The notes: a model not told the origin generated them from the sequence alone. 64,000 bases of DNA from Staphylococcus borealis (GCF_001224225.1 NZ_CUEE01000010.1:1-64000); one strand, 5' to 3'; numbered from the stretch's first letter, positions 30,062 through 38,941 are shown. Numbers and translations: made by a program.

Positions 30062-31405
30062 ATGAATAAGAATACTTGGATTGTAGGATTTACGTTATTC
30101 GCTATGTTTTTCGGCGCAGGTAATCTTATTTTTCCACCAAATTTAGGTCAAGATAGTGGTCATTTCTTTTGGCCCGCTGTGATCGCATTTTGTTTAACAG
30201 GCATTGGCTTACCGTTACTAGGCGTTATTGTAGGCGCTTTAGACAAGCAAGGTTACGTAGGTTCTTTAAACAAAATATCACCTAAATTTTCAATTATATT
30301 TTTAATTATTATATATTTAACAATCGGACCTCTGTTTGCAATTCCGCGTACAGCTTCAACTTCATTCGAGATGACTGTCACACCAATTGCTCATACAAAT
30401 AGTAATCTTATACTATTCATATTTACGTTGATTTATTTCCTAGTCGTTCTTTACCTTTGTATTAATCCAGGTAAAATTGTAGATCGCATCGGATCATTGT
30501 TAACACCACTATTGTTGATAACAATTTTAGCCATGATTATTAAAGGTTTCGTCGATTATAGTGGTAATACGCCATCTCATGGAAATCAAGTTGATTATAG
30601 TTCAGCTATCGGAAGTTTTTCGAAAGGCTTTACAGAAGGTTATTTAACGATGGATGCAATTGCAGCAATTGCTTTCTCAATGATTGTAGTGAATGCAATA
30701 AAAGCAACTGGGGTAAAACATGCAGATCAAATATTTAAACAAACAGTAATGTCAGGTTTGATTGCAGCTGTAGCACTCATCTTCATATACGTATCATTAG
30801 GATTTATAGGTAATCATATGAACGTAGACAATGAAACACTTAAAAATTTAACTGCTAAGGATCAAAATGTAGGTGCCTACTTATTAACAACAATGGCAGC
30901 AAGTGGTTTTGGTGTCTTTGGCAAATATTTATTAGGTATTATTGTTGCATTAGCTTGTTTGACAACTGCTTGCGGCTTAATAGTGGCTGTAAGTCAGTAT
31001 TTCAATAGAATATTCCCTAAAGTTTCGTATAAAGCTTATACAATATTCTTTACTTTAATTAGTTTTATATTGTCCAATTTAGGTTTAAATGCAGTAATAT
31101 CCATGTCTGTTCCAGTATTGAGTATTATTTATCCTGTTGCAATAACTGTGGTATTACTTATCTTACTTGCAAGATTTATACCAACTAAGCGAATTGCTCA
31201 ACAAATACCAATTGTTGTCATTAGTATCGTTTCAATTTTGAGCGTTATTAGTTCTAATGGTTGGGTGAAGATGTCATTTATAGATGCTTTACCATTAAAG
31301 CAATATTCATTAGAGTGGTTCCCCATAGCAGTGATTGCTACCATTATTGGTTATATAGTCGCTAAGTTTGTAAAACAGGACTATATTATTTATCAAAAAG
31401 AATAG
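30062..31405 (+). CDS. brnQ: Branched-chain amino acid:cation symporter BrnQ
   Basis: 447 residues from ATG 30062, with aaaggag 8 bases before. An upstream in-frame ATG at 30020 has no ribosome site. About 12 membrane helices. The family signature [17 protein letters not shown] is at the start, [12 protein letters not shown] at about 95-105. LIV-transporter family, brings in Leu, Ile, Val with Na+ or H+. Staphylococci carry several copies, and position suggests the BrnQ3-type paralogue. Confidence 0.94.
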   Translation: MNKNTWIVGFTLFAMFFGAGNLIFPPNLGQDSGHFFWPAVIAFCLTGIGLPLLGVIVGALDKQGYVGSLNKISPKFSIIFLIIIYLTIGPLFAIPRTASTSFEMTVTPIAHTNSNLILFIFTLIYFLVVLYLCINPGKIVDRIGSLLTPLLLITILAMIIKGFVDYSGNTPSHGNQVDYSSAIGSFSKGFTEGYLTMDAIAAIAFSMIVVNAIKATGVKHADQIFKQTVMSGLIAAVALIFIYVSLGFIGNHMNVDNETLKNLTAKDQNVGAYLLTTMAASGFGVFGKYLLGIIVALACLTTACGLIVAVSQYFNRIFPKVSYKAYTIFFTLISFILSNLGLNAVISMSVPVLSIIYPVAITVVLLILLARFIPTKRIAQQIPIVVISIVSILSVISSNGWVKMSFIDALPLKQYSLEWFPIAVIATIIGYIVAKFVKQDYIIYQKE

Positions 31406-31439
31406 TTCTTTAACAAAATTTGCAACAAGTCGAAGATAT

Positions 31440-31487
31440 TAAAAAGCACATCAGACTCAAATTGAGTTGTGATGTGCTTTTGTTTAT
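31440..31487. terminator. Bidirectional terminator between brnQ and telA
   Basis: aaaaagcacatca/tgatgtgcttttg with a loop that itself contains actcaa/ttgagt. A-rich on the left and T-rich on the right, so it can serve both convergent genes. Confidence 0.88.
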
Positions 31488-31490
31488 GTG

Positions 31491-32660
31491 CTATTCTTTC
31501 TTCATAGAAAGTAAGTGTTGTTTTAATTCATCTTCTAAACCAACGAGTTCTTTTTCTGCTTCTTTACGTTTTTGGCGACCATTTTGTTGAATTTGAAGTG
31601 TTTGTTCTATCGTTTCGATAATATCGCTTTGTGTCGATTTAAGTGTTTCAATATCAACAATACCGCGCTCATTTTCAGTTGCAGTTTCAATTGCATTTTG
31701 TTTTAGCATCGCCGCATTTTGCGTAAGCAAATCATTGGTTGTATCAGTTACAGCACGTTGCGCGGACACTGCATTACGTTGTCTCATCAATGTAAGGGCA
31801 ATCGCCATTTGATTTTTCCATAGAGGAATACTTGTTAAAATCGAACTTTGAATTTTCTCAGCTAAAGCCTGATTCACATTTTGAATCATACGGATTTGTG
31901 GTGCAGTTTGTATTGCAATTTGACGAGATAATTGTAAATCATAAATGCGTTTATCTAAACGATCAACAAATTGTTCCATATCCGCGACAGCTTGGATATC
32001 CATTTGATTGCCACTTTGATGCGCATTTGCTTGTAATTTTGGAATATCCTCAGCTTGTATTTCATGTTTTTTTCTTTTAGCAGCAGCAATATATAAATTA
32101 ACATCATCAAAGTAATCTTTATTTTGTTGGTATAAACCATCTAATAATTTAATGTCTTTAGATAGATTATTTTTGTGTCTATCAAGTTGAATAGTAATTC
32201 TATCAATTTGCGAACTAACAGATTGCATTCTTGAAAACACTTCATTAATAGAAGCTTTCGTACGTTTAAATAAACGTTTCAACTTAGATTGTTTCTCTGG
32301 ATTTAATTCATCAGGGTTGACGGCTTTTAGTTTTGACATTAGCTGATTAAGTGAATCCCCAACAGGTCCAATATCTTTTGTCTGCACTTCATCCAACATT
32401 TTATGCGAGAATTGAGACATGTTTTCTTGTAAATGAGTACCATAAGTTAGTAACCCATCATTATCTAAAGGTTTAATTTGTTGACTAATAGTTTCAATCT
32501 TTTGTAGTTCTTTATCAGTAAATTGTTGATGAAAATCGTCTAAAACTGTATTATCATGTGCTAGGTTAATGTTGTTTTCATTATTTAAATTATTAAACTG
32601 TTGTTGTTCTATATAATCATCTAATGGATGTGCGTTGTTAAATTGTTCATCTCGAGACAT
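31491..32660 (-). CDS. TelA-family toxic anion resistance protein
   Basis: 389 residues, almost wholly alpha-helical and coiled-coil, without membrane helices. The family segment RLFKRTKASINEVFSRMQSVSSQIDRI and the C-terminal NDLLTQNAAMLKQNAIETATENERGIVDIETLK are typical of TelA/YceH. Homologues are linked to tellurite, nisin and cell-envelope-drug tolerance. Follows xpaC by 27 bases, a conserved pair. Confidence 0.9.
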   Translation of the reverse strand: MSRDEQFNNAHPLDDYIEQQQFNNLNNENNINLAHDNTVLDDFHQQFTDKELQKIETISQQIKPLDNDGLLTYGTHLQENMSQFSHKMLDEVQTKDIGPVGDSLNQLMSKLKAVNPDELNPEKQSKLKRLFKRTKASINEVFSRMQSVSSQIDRITIQLDRHKNNLSKDIKLLDGLYQQNKDYFDDVNLYIAAAKRKKHEIQAEDIPKLQANAHQSGNQMDIQAVADMEQFVDRLDKRIYDLQLSRQIAIQTAPQIRMIQNVNQALAEKIQSSILTSIPLWKNQMAIALTLMRQRNAVSAQRAVTDTTNDLLTQNAAMLKQNAIETATENERGIVDIETLKSTQSDIIETIEQTLQIQQNGRQKRKEAEKELVGLEDELKQHLLSMKKE

Positions 32661-32687
32661 TTAAGTAAATCGCTCCATTTCTTTATT

Positions 32688-33314
32688 CTATTTATCTTTA
32701 TGACGTGTTTGTTCCAATTTATTAAGTTGCATTTCAACATCTAGACGTTCGTAATCATCTTCATTGATTCTCTTCAAATCAGCAATTAGTGTACGTTTCA
32801 CTTCATCTAGCGTGATACGTGTTTGTTCTAATTTTTGCTTTTCTTCAACTGATTTTTTTGGCATTTTAGCCAGTCGAGTATACGACTCAATTAAATTTAA
32901 AGCATTGTCTATATGTGAATAAAAGAAACTTTCAACTTTAAAGAACATTGCTGGTCGTTGTTTAACAGCAAAGTGAATAGACTTTGATATTCTATAGATG
33001 TCATTTATTTGTCTAAAATCCTGAATAGATCTTACATTGATAAATGACTTCAATATAGTACGTATCTTGTCTTGGGTTTGCTTTAAATGGTTTCTCACGT
33101 AATAATAGTCTCTTCGTGAAAGGCCAATTTCTGTTAAATACTTCTTAGACGTAAGTCGTTGAGTAGGGAAGTAGGACACAAAAAACATCCCAATTCCTAT
33201 TAAACCATCAATAATGAATGATAAATCAAAGCCAAAAACGCTGATCAACCATGACACTATTGCTACTGGAACCCCCACAATCACGCCAAAAAGTCGAGAA
33301 ATATTGTATCTCAA
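32688..33314 (-). CDS. XpaC-family (5-bromo-4-chloroindolyl phosphate hydrolysis) protein
   Basis: 208 residues with two N-terminal membrane helices (about 8-30 and 34-50, GVIVGVPVAIVSWLISVFGF) and a helical cytoplasmic domain. Starts at TTG 33314, with aaggaag 7 bases upstream. The nearer ATG at 33320 is out of frame. XpaC pairs with TelA in Bacilli. True function unknown and the hydrolase name is historical. Confidence 0.87.
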   Translation of the reverse strand: MRYNISRLFGVIVGVPVAIVSWLISVFGFDLSFIIDGLIGIGMFFVSYFPTQRLTSKKYLTEIGLSRRDYYYVRNHLKQTQDKIRTILKSFINVRSIQDFRQINDIYRISKSIHFAVKQRPAMFFKVESFFYSHIDNALNLIESYTRLAKMPKKSVEEKQKLEQTRITLDEVKRTLIADLKRINEDDYERLDVEMQLNKLEQTRHKDK

Positions 33315-33335
33315 ATGACATCTTCCTTTTTATAT

Positions 33336-33605
33336 TTAAATCGATTTAAAGTCTGTAAAATCTTCACTCAAATTAGTTTCTTCAAGTTCATAGTGTGTAA
33401 CATGTGAAGCAGGTGATGCACCATTGATCACAGCATTAATAAACTGATCAATATTATCGTCATTACCTATTGCATATATTTCAACATAATCATCTACATT
33501 CTGAACTGTACCTTTAACATGATATTTGATTGCTAATCTTTGAGTGTAATATCGAAAACCTACACCTTGAACAGTTCCAAACACTTGTAAATGCTTTTGC
33601 TTCAT
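33336..33605 (-). CDS. acyP: Acylphosphatase
   Basis: 89 residues: [17 protein letters not shown] (phosphate-binding loop with the catalytic Arg) and [14 protein letters not shown] with the Asn that positions water. Hydrolyses acyl phosphates such as carbamoyl or acetyl phosphate. Gap of 21 bases to xpaC, so acyP-xpaC-telA are probably one minus-strand operon. Confidence 0.95.
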   Translation of the reverse strand: MKQKHLQVFGTVQGVGFRYYTQRLAIKYHVKGTVQNVDDYVEIYAIGNDDNIDQFINAVINGASPASHVTHYELEETNLSEDFTDFKSI

Positions 33606-33768
33606 AGTATCACCTCTTAAACTTATTATACGTAGTTTTATACTAAAAAACTAATATTTACTATTGAATCAAGAGGCTATCAGTCAAAAGTATGAGCCGT
33701 TATATTTTTAATTCAGATATAAAATAGTTAAAATAAGTATTATAGGTTAATTGAGAGGGGATTTATAT

Positions 33769-34077
33769 ATGTGGACAGTTACCAAGATCAGAGCTGACTA
33801 CGAGGGATGGTGGTTATTTAGTGACTGGACAGATAAAATTGTTGAACAACATCAATTTTCAACGTATGCTGAAATGATTGATTACTATAAAGATATAATT
33901 GCAAAAAGTAAAAATGATTATGATAATTATGTTGTTGGTAAATACAATATTCATGCATTTTATAACAACTGTGATTTAAACTTTTGTGAAGATTGTGAAG
34001 AAGACTTACAAATATTTTATAGTTTTATTGTATTAAATAATAAAGAAGTATATTATAATCTACCTAAAATTAATTAA
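33769..34077 (+). CDS. DUF1033 family protein
   Basis: 102 residues from ATG 33769, with gagagggg at the right distance. The open frame begins further up at 33751 without support. Acidic and aromatic: MWTVTKIRADYEGWWLFSDW, then CDLNFCEDCEEDLQIFY with three Cys. Function unknown. In S. aureus the gene at this position, upstream of cspA, belongs to the msa locus tied to sarA expression (recalled). Confidence 0.8.
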   Translation: MWTVTKIRADYEGWWLFSDWTDKIVEQHQFSTYAEMIDYYKDIIAKSKNDYDNYVVGKYNIHAFYNNCDLNFCEDCEEDLQIFYSFIVLNNKEVYYNLPKIN

Positions 34078-34281
34078 AAGATAATTTTCTATAATTGTAT
34101 TGCAATTTGGTAAGAACTAACATATAATTACTACTAAGCAATGGTTTTATTCCATATTGCAAAGAATATCTGTAAGAGTTATTTATAGCGTTTCGTTATT
34201 CATACATAATTGTCACATGTATTTTTTGTAATATGCGAATAATGCATATTGAAAGAATTTAGTCTTGGAGGTTTCAGAATT

Positions 34282-34482
34282 ATGAAACAAGGTACAGTTA
34301 AATGGTTTAACGCTGAAAAAGGTTTTGGTTTTATCGAAGTTGAAGGTGAAAACGACGTATTCGTACACTTCTCAGCAATTAACCAAGATGGTTACAAATC
34401 ATTAGAAGAAGGTCAATCAGTTGAATTTGAAGTAGTTGAAGGCGACCGCGGTCCTCAAGCTGCAAACGTTGTAAAACTATAA
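34282..34482 (+). CDS. cspA: Cold shock protein CspA
   Basis: 66 residues from ATG 34282. Single cold-shock domain with RNP1 KGFGFIEV and RNP2 VFVHFSAI. Binds single-stranded nucleic acid as RNA chaperone. In S. aureus CspA (MsaB) also affects capsule, pigment and sarA. A ~200-base leader precedes it, as usual for csp genes with structured 5' UTRs. An in-frame start at 34249 is unlikely because ttggagg lies just before 34282. Confidence 0.97.
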   Translation: MKQGTVKWFNAEKGFGFIEVEGENDVFVHFSAINQDGYKSLEEGQSVEFEVVEGDRGPQAANVVKL

Positions 34483-34511
34483 TAAATAGATTGTAAAATA
34501 TTGACTTTAGT

Positions 34512-34545
34512 AACACCTTACCAAGATGTAAGGTGTTTTTTATTT
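34512..34545 (+). terminator. cspA terminator, T-tract used as IS target
   Basis: aacaccttac (34512-34521)/gtaaggtgtt (34528-34537) followed by ttttattt. These last eight bases (34538-34545) are the target duplication of the adjoining ISL3 element. Confidence 0.92.
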
Positions 34546-36042
34546 GGTTCTAAGAGAAATGCGGTTGATGAAACAAATTGATTGTTTCATTAACCGCATT
34601 TTTTATACAAAAAGAGCGCAAATATCTCTATAATATTAAGTGACCAAACCAAATAAAAGGAGAGATATCGCGCTTATGAGTAATTGTATCGCAGAAACAT
34701 TAGAAATTAAAGATGAAAATATTATTTGGGAAAACCGTGTAGAACGTTTTTCCAATGGATATATAACAGCTAAATGTTATTTTGGCACATTAACTTATAC
34801 GCCTAATCATTGTGAGAACTGTGGCTTCCCAAATGAAAACCATCGTATTGTTAAAAATGGTAAACGCCAAATATTAATTAAAGTACCTAAAGTTTCAGAA
34901 GTTCCTACGTATATTTCGCTCAAAAAACAACGTTTTTTATGTCGCCAATGCCATAGTACCTTTGTCGCTCAATCTGAAATAGTAGACAAACATTGTGTGA
35001 TTTCAAATAATACAAAAAAATAATCTTAAATAAAAGTGTTCAAGACCGTTCGGTCAAATCTATTAGTGAAAGTACCAATACCTCATTCCATACGGTTACG
35101 CGTATTATTAATGAAGCAGCTAAAGAGATAGCTCAGACACCATCTAAATCCTTACCAGAACACATTATGATTGATGAACTTAAAACAGTAAACGGTCAAA
35201 TGAGCATTGTGTACTGTGATGGCTTAACACATCAATTTGGAGATATCATCGAAAGTCGTAAAAAACGATTTGTTCTTGACTACTTTTATCATTTTTCTTT
35301 AGAAGAACGTAAAAAAGTAAAAACTGTTTCCATTGATATGTTTGAAGCTTATATTTACATGATTCAGGAATTATTCCCTAATGCGCGCATCATTATTGAT
35401 CGTTTTCACATTGTTCAATCTATCAATAGAGAAATTAACACTGCGCGTATCCGTTTGATGAATGAAGTTAGATACACAGATCACCGATTTTATAATAAGT
35501 TAAAACGGCATTGGAAGATATTTCTTACCGATACAGAAAATCTAGAAAGCTTTGTTTATGGCCCTGTTAAACTCTTCGACAAATGGATGACACCTCAAGG
35601 TGTCTTGGATTATATGCTAGAAGGAAATGACATACTTAAATTTACGCATCAAGTAGGCCATCAGCTTAGACGGGCTTTAAAACTCAATCAATCGGAAAAG
35701 TTCTTTAGTTGTATTAAAGACGAAACATCTATTTCTAAAGGTTTAAATAGAGTATTAAATACATTCGATAAATTTTCACCACATATTATGAATACGTTCA
35801 ATTTTCCACATTTATCAAATGGACCTATCGAAGGTTTTAATAATAAAATTAAAGTTCAAAAACGTATAGCTTACGGTTATCATAACTTCGAGAATTTCAA
35901 ATGTCGTATAATCATCAAAGAACGATTATTTAAAAAAACAAAAAGGAAACCAAGACTAAAAAAGTCTGATTTCCACCTTGTCGCTTAATCTTATTATAAT
36001 TAAATAATTTTTTTATTTATCAACCGATGTTTGCGTAGAACC
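34546..36042 (+). mobile_element. Complete ISL3-family insertion sequence, 1497 bp
   Basis: Left end ggttctaagagaaatgcggt and right end (reverse strand) ggttctacgcaaacatcggt are imperfect terminal inverted repeats. An 8-bp direct repeat ttttattt flanks it at 34538-34545 and 36043-36050, the duplication size known for ISL3. It carries one transposase gene with a frameshift. Resembles IS1181/ISSha1-type elements of staphylococci. Confidence 0.93.
34676..35988 (+). pseudogene. ISL3-family transposase, interrupted by a frameshift
   Basis: Two frames. 34676-35023 encodes the N-terminal zinc-finger and helix-turn-helix part (CENCGFPN, FLCRQCHSTFVA). The sequence goes on in the -1 frame from about 35020 to 35988 (IILNKSVQDRSVKS, IMIDELKTVNG, DRFHIVQSINREINTAR, PHLSNGPIEGFNNKIK), holding the DDE transposase_12 domain. 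The break is in an A7 tract (35014-35020). One more A would restore a single protein of about 437 residues ending at the same stop. Probably inactive unless frameshifting or slippage occurs. ATG 34676 has aaaggaga 13-20 bases before it. Confidence 0.9.
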
Positions 36043-36126
36043 TTTTATTTTAAGTTAATAATGGCTTTAGAAAAGGATTGTACGAAAAATGAGTTTACCT
36101 TTTATTGAATGGTACAAAATAAAATA

Positions 36127-36155
36127 TTGTTTTTATTGTATAAATATATTATTAT
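36127..36155 (+). promoter_or_regulatory. Possible promoter of the peptide cassette
   Basis: ttgttt (36127-36132), 17-base spacer, tattat (36150-36155), placing the start about 25 bases before the peptide ATG. The region is so AT-rich that other pairs could be drawn. Confidence 0.35.
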
Positions 36156-36188
36156 TATACTGATAAGTAGGAGAAAGGAGAGATGATT

Positions 36189-36269
36189 ATGTTAAAACTT
36201 TTAGATATATTCCAATTTTCAATTGGTAGATTTTATATCGGCTATCGTGGCCGTCATATTAAATGGTAA
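36189..36269 (+). CDS. Putative 26-residue cationic aromatic peptide (bacteriocin- or signal-like)
   Basis: ATG 36189 has aaaggag (36174-36180) 8 bases upstream. An in-frame ATG at 36183 is too close. The peptide is MLKLLDIFQFSIG (1-13) then RFYIGYRGRHIKW (14-26). It has one acidic residue (D6), five Lys/Arg plus His23, and seven aromatics counting His (F8, F10, F15, Y16, Y19, H23, W26). No leader with a GG cleavage site and no Cys. Its codons for GYRGRH are markedly GC-richer than the surrounding DNA, which supports real coding. The stop overlaps the start of a CPBP membrane protease, which is followed by an ABC transporter. Inference: a ribosomally made secreted peptide, processed or exported by those genes, or a toxin with linked immunity. 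A regulatory leader peptide is the alternative. Confidence 0.6.
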   Translation: MLKLLDIFQFSIGRFYIGYRGRHIKW

Positions 36270-36847
36270 TATCAATCTTAAAAAATCGAAGAATAATTTG
36301 TATATTTGCAATTATTTGTATAATACTCAGTAGTTCAATGATGCTAAATTTATTAATAGGCTTAACTGCTTATCTAATAAAATCAGAATTTTTAGAGTTT
36401 ATAGTTTTATTGTTAAGTATTAACATCTGTTTTTTAATAATACCTACTTATCTTTCTTCAATTTTTTCTTATAAATTCGATCCATACTCAATGTATAAAT
36501 TTTCAAATATATTAATTTACACAATTATTTTTATTTTAGTGTTTTATTTTTTTGATGATTTTAAATTAACATTATTTTATTTAACAATTGCAATGGGAGA
36601 AGAATATTTATTTAGAGAAGTTGTTTATAAAATTCTATTAAATAATTTTAGTTTTATCAATTCAATTATTATAGGTTCTTTATTGTTTTCTTTGTTATTA
36701 CATTTAAATGAGTCAATAATAACAAATTTATTAATTAGATTCCCATCTAGTATTTTATTATATTTATTAAGATATGCTTTTGGTCTTAGGGCATCTATAA
36801 GTGTTCATTGGATTTATAATATTTTAGTTTCAAAAGTAATAGGGTGA
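36263..36847 (+). CDS. CPBP-family intramembrane metalloprotease (CAAX protease/bacteriocin-processing type)
   Basis: 194 residues, very hydrophobic with about six membrane helices. The CPBP motif 1 is at E113-E114...R118 (MGEEYLFREVV). Motif 2 is near F142-H147 (LLFSLLLHL, one residue longer than the usual FxxxH), and motif 3 is H182xxxN186 (VHWIYN). Members process prenylated proteins, mature peptides or give self-immunity to bacteriocins. ATG 36263 overlaps the peptide stop by 7 bases and no separate ribosome site is seen, so translation should be coupled to the peptide. Ends 4 bases before the ABC gene. Base composition is far more AT-rich than the core genes. Confidence 0.85.
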   Translation: MVISILKNRRIICIFAIICIILSSSMMLNLLIGLTAYLIKSEFLEFIVLLLSINICFLIIPTYLSSIFSYKFDPYSMYKFSNILIYTIIFILVFYFFDDFKLTLFYLTIAMGEEYLFREVVYKILLNNFSFINSIIIGSLLFSLLLHLNESIITNLLIRFPSSILLYLLRYAFGLRASISVHWIYNILVSKVIG

Positions 36848-36851
36848 TTGT

Positions 36852-38105
36852 ATGAAATTAGCACTTATTTCGATTTTAGTAAATTGTATTTTTTATATTT
36901 ATTTAGCTTATTTGGGCTTAGATATAAATTTATTTTTATCAACTGTTTTAACTATTATTATTCCTTGCTTAATTTCTTCAATAGCAATAATCTTTGTTAA
37001 ACCATCAATATTACATGTGTTAATCACTGTTGCATTTAATGTTTTTTATTATATAATTTACAGTTTATATATTATGAATTTAGATGGTTATTTAGAATAT
37101 GTTTCTAAATATAATATTGATAATAATGATATAAATATACAAGTGTCACCAAATATGTTAGAAATCTCTCAAGTAATTTTTTTAATATTGGCTTATTTAA
37201 TACCTCAACTATTCATAATATTTATTAAATTTAAAAAAGGGAGAAACATGTTAGAATTTAAAGATATTTCAAAAAAGTATCATAAAAAAGCAATTTTAGA
37301 AAATATAAATTTCAAAATATGTAAAGGTGAAAAAGTCGGTTTGCTTGGTACTAATGGGGCAGGTAAAACTACTTTAATGAAGCTAATTGCTAAATCTCAG
37401 TTGCCTACCCAAGGTCATATTTTTTATAATGGCATTGATATAAATAGTAAAGATAACGTTTTAAATGATTTTGCATTTATGATTAATCAAATCTATTTCC
37501 CTGAAATTAGCGCTAGAAAAAATTTAGAATATTACTTAGAAATTAATAATAAAAAAGAATATTCTAACGATATAAGTAAAATTTTAAATCTAGTTGCTCT
37601 AGAAGATAACTCGAAGAAAGTAAAATACTTTTCATATGGTATGAAACAGCGATTATGTTTGGCGTTATGTTTAATAATCAAACCAAAAGTTGCTATTTTA
37701 GATGAACCATTTTTAGGTTTAGATCCTATTGGAGTACAAAAATTAATAACAATAATCGAACAATTTTCTAAAGAGAATGACACAATTTTTTTAATATCTA
37801 GTCATCAATTAAAAGAATTAGAAGGATTGTGCACAAGGTTTTTATTATTAAATAAACGAAAGATTACAGAAATAGATGTTAAAGAACAAAACAATATTAT
37901 AAAATTGAAATTTAAAAAAACAATTAACAATATTGACAATTTACTTTCTAAGTTCTCATTTATTGAAAAAATCGACTTAAATATTGTCACTATAAAAAAT
38001 GAGAACGATAACTTGTCTAAATTACTTGTAGAGTTAAGTGATAATTCTTTATTAGAAGTTATACATAACTCACATGATTTAGAATCATATTTTTATCAAG
38101 AGTAG
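36852..38105 (+). CDS. ABC transporter ATPase with fused N-terminal membrane domain
   Basis: 417 residues. Residues 1-130 form four membrane helices without recognisable family. From Met133 a standard ABC ATPase follows: Walker A GTNGAGKTT (about 166-174), Q-loop NQIYFPE, signature YFSYGMKQRL, Walker B VAILDEPFLGLD and switch SSHQLKE. A second in-frame ATG at 37248 (Met133) has aaaaagggag 4 bases upstream, so a separate soluble ATPase of 285 residues could be made from the same gene. Works with the permease at 38115. Likely exports the peptide or protects against it. It is also possible that an ancestral separate small membrane gene has become fused here. Confidence 0.87.
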   Translation: MKLALISILVNCIFYIYLAYLGLDINLFLSTVLTIIIPCLISSIAIIFVKPSILHVLITVAFNVFYYIIYSLYIMNLDGYLEYVSKYNIDNNDINIQVSPNMLEISQVIFLILAYLIPQLFIIFIKFKKGRNMLEFKDISKKYHKKAILENINFKICKGEKVGLLGTNGAGKTTLMKLIAKSQLPTQGHIFYNGIDINSKDNVLNDFAFMINQIYFPEISARKNLEYYLEINNKKEYSNDISKILNLVALEDNSKKVKYFSYGMKQRLCLALCLIIKPKVAILDEPFLGLDPIGVQKLITIIEQFSKENDTIFLISSHQLKELEGLCTRFLLLNKRKITEIDVKEQNNIIKLKFKKTINNIDNLLSKFSFIEKIDLNIVTIKNENDNLSKLLVELSDNSLLEVIHNSHDLESYFYQE

Positions 38106-38114
38106 GTATTACTA

Positions 38115-38864
38115 ATGTTTAAATTTATATTCATGTTTGTTTTTAAGATACGTGCCACATGGTTACTTTTAATTTTAGGTCTATATCCTTTATTAATATT
38201 TTTAGCACAATTTTTAAATAGTAATTTCTTATCACTCTCAGCTAGTCAAGCTGGTAGTGTAAACTTTTTGGAAACCTTTATTGCGATATATGATACCCAG
38301 CAAAAGTCAATGCTATCATTAATAATAGTTGCTTATTTAGCATCAATATTATTCTATAATGAAATTAGTACTAGTCGTCTTCTTTTTTTCAAAGATCAGA
38401 ATAGAAATAAAATTTTTAATAATAAATTTTTATCAATCATTATAGTTTATATTACTTTTCTAATTATATTATGTGTATCCTCAATAATTGTTTATTTATA
38501 TTTTGTGAATAATCATGATTATTCATCACATTCTTTATTATTAAAAGATACTAAATATAATCATTATCTAATGACAAATTTGATAGGCTTATTTTTTACC
38601 GATGCTATTTTAATATTTTTATCACTTATTGCATCTATACGTTTTAATACTGGAGTAACTATTATTACTTTAATTACAGGATTTATTCTCATAAAAGTTA
38701 CAGACAGTATTGATAAAATTAAGCTTTTCCCTTCTAATTTTATCAAATTAGATAGTAATATTAGCTTTTCGCAAAATTTATTAATAATGAGTGTTATTAC
38801 TTTAGTATACATAGTAGTTATATATCTTGTATCAAAACTTATTTTTAAAAAAATACAATATTAA
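38115..38864 (+). CDS. ABC-2-type transporter permease
   Basis: 249 residues with about six membrane helices, a short cytoplasmic start MFKFIFMFVFKIRATW and a large loop around 125-155. The layout matches ABC-2 permeases such as YydJ or BcrB-like exporters, with no sequence motif that names a substrate. It starts 9 bases after the ATPase stop. Ends the cassette before a strong bidirectional terminator. Confidence 0.82.
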   Translation: MFKFIFMFVFKIRATWLLLILGLYPLLIFLAQFLNSNFLSLSASQAGSVNFLETFIAIYDTQQKSMLSLIIVAYLASILFYNEISTSRLLFFKDQNRNKIFNNKFLSIIIVYITFLIILCVSSIIVYLYFVNNHDYSSHSLLLKDTKYNHYLMTNLIGLFFTDAILIFLSLIASIRFNTGVTIITLITGFILIKVTDSIDKIKLFPSNFIKLDSNISFSQNLLIMSVITLVYIVVIYLVSKLIFKKIQY

Positions 38865-38896
38865 TATATATATAATAGAATTAATTATTAAGATAT

Positions 38897-38941
38897 TAAA
38901 AACCTACGTAGCAAAATTTATAAAGTCTACGTAGGTTTTAA
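38897..38941. terminator. Bidirectional terminator between the cassette and lysA
   Basis: taaaaacctacgtag/ctacgtaggtttta with a 15-base loop. A- and T-rich flanks serve both convergent operons. Confidence 0.92.

Noticed and set aside
34640..34675. Earlier start for the ISL3 transposase
   Set aside because: The extra residues MTKPNKRRDIAL would be encoded upstream of the ribosome site aaaggaga. ATG 34676 is better.
36089..36163. 24-codon ORF MSLPFIEWYKIKYC... upstream of the peptide
   Set aside because: No ribosome site, and it overlaps the probable promoter region of the cassette.
36183..36188. Alternative peptide start two codons upstream
   Set aside because: The ATG at 36183 is only 2 bases from aaaggag. 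The ATG at 36189 has the normal 8-base spacing.
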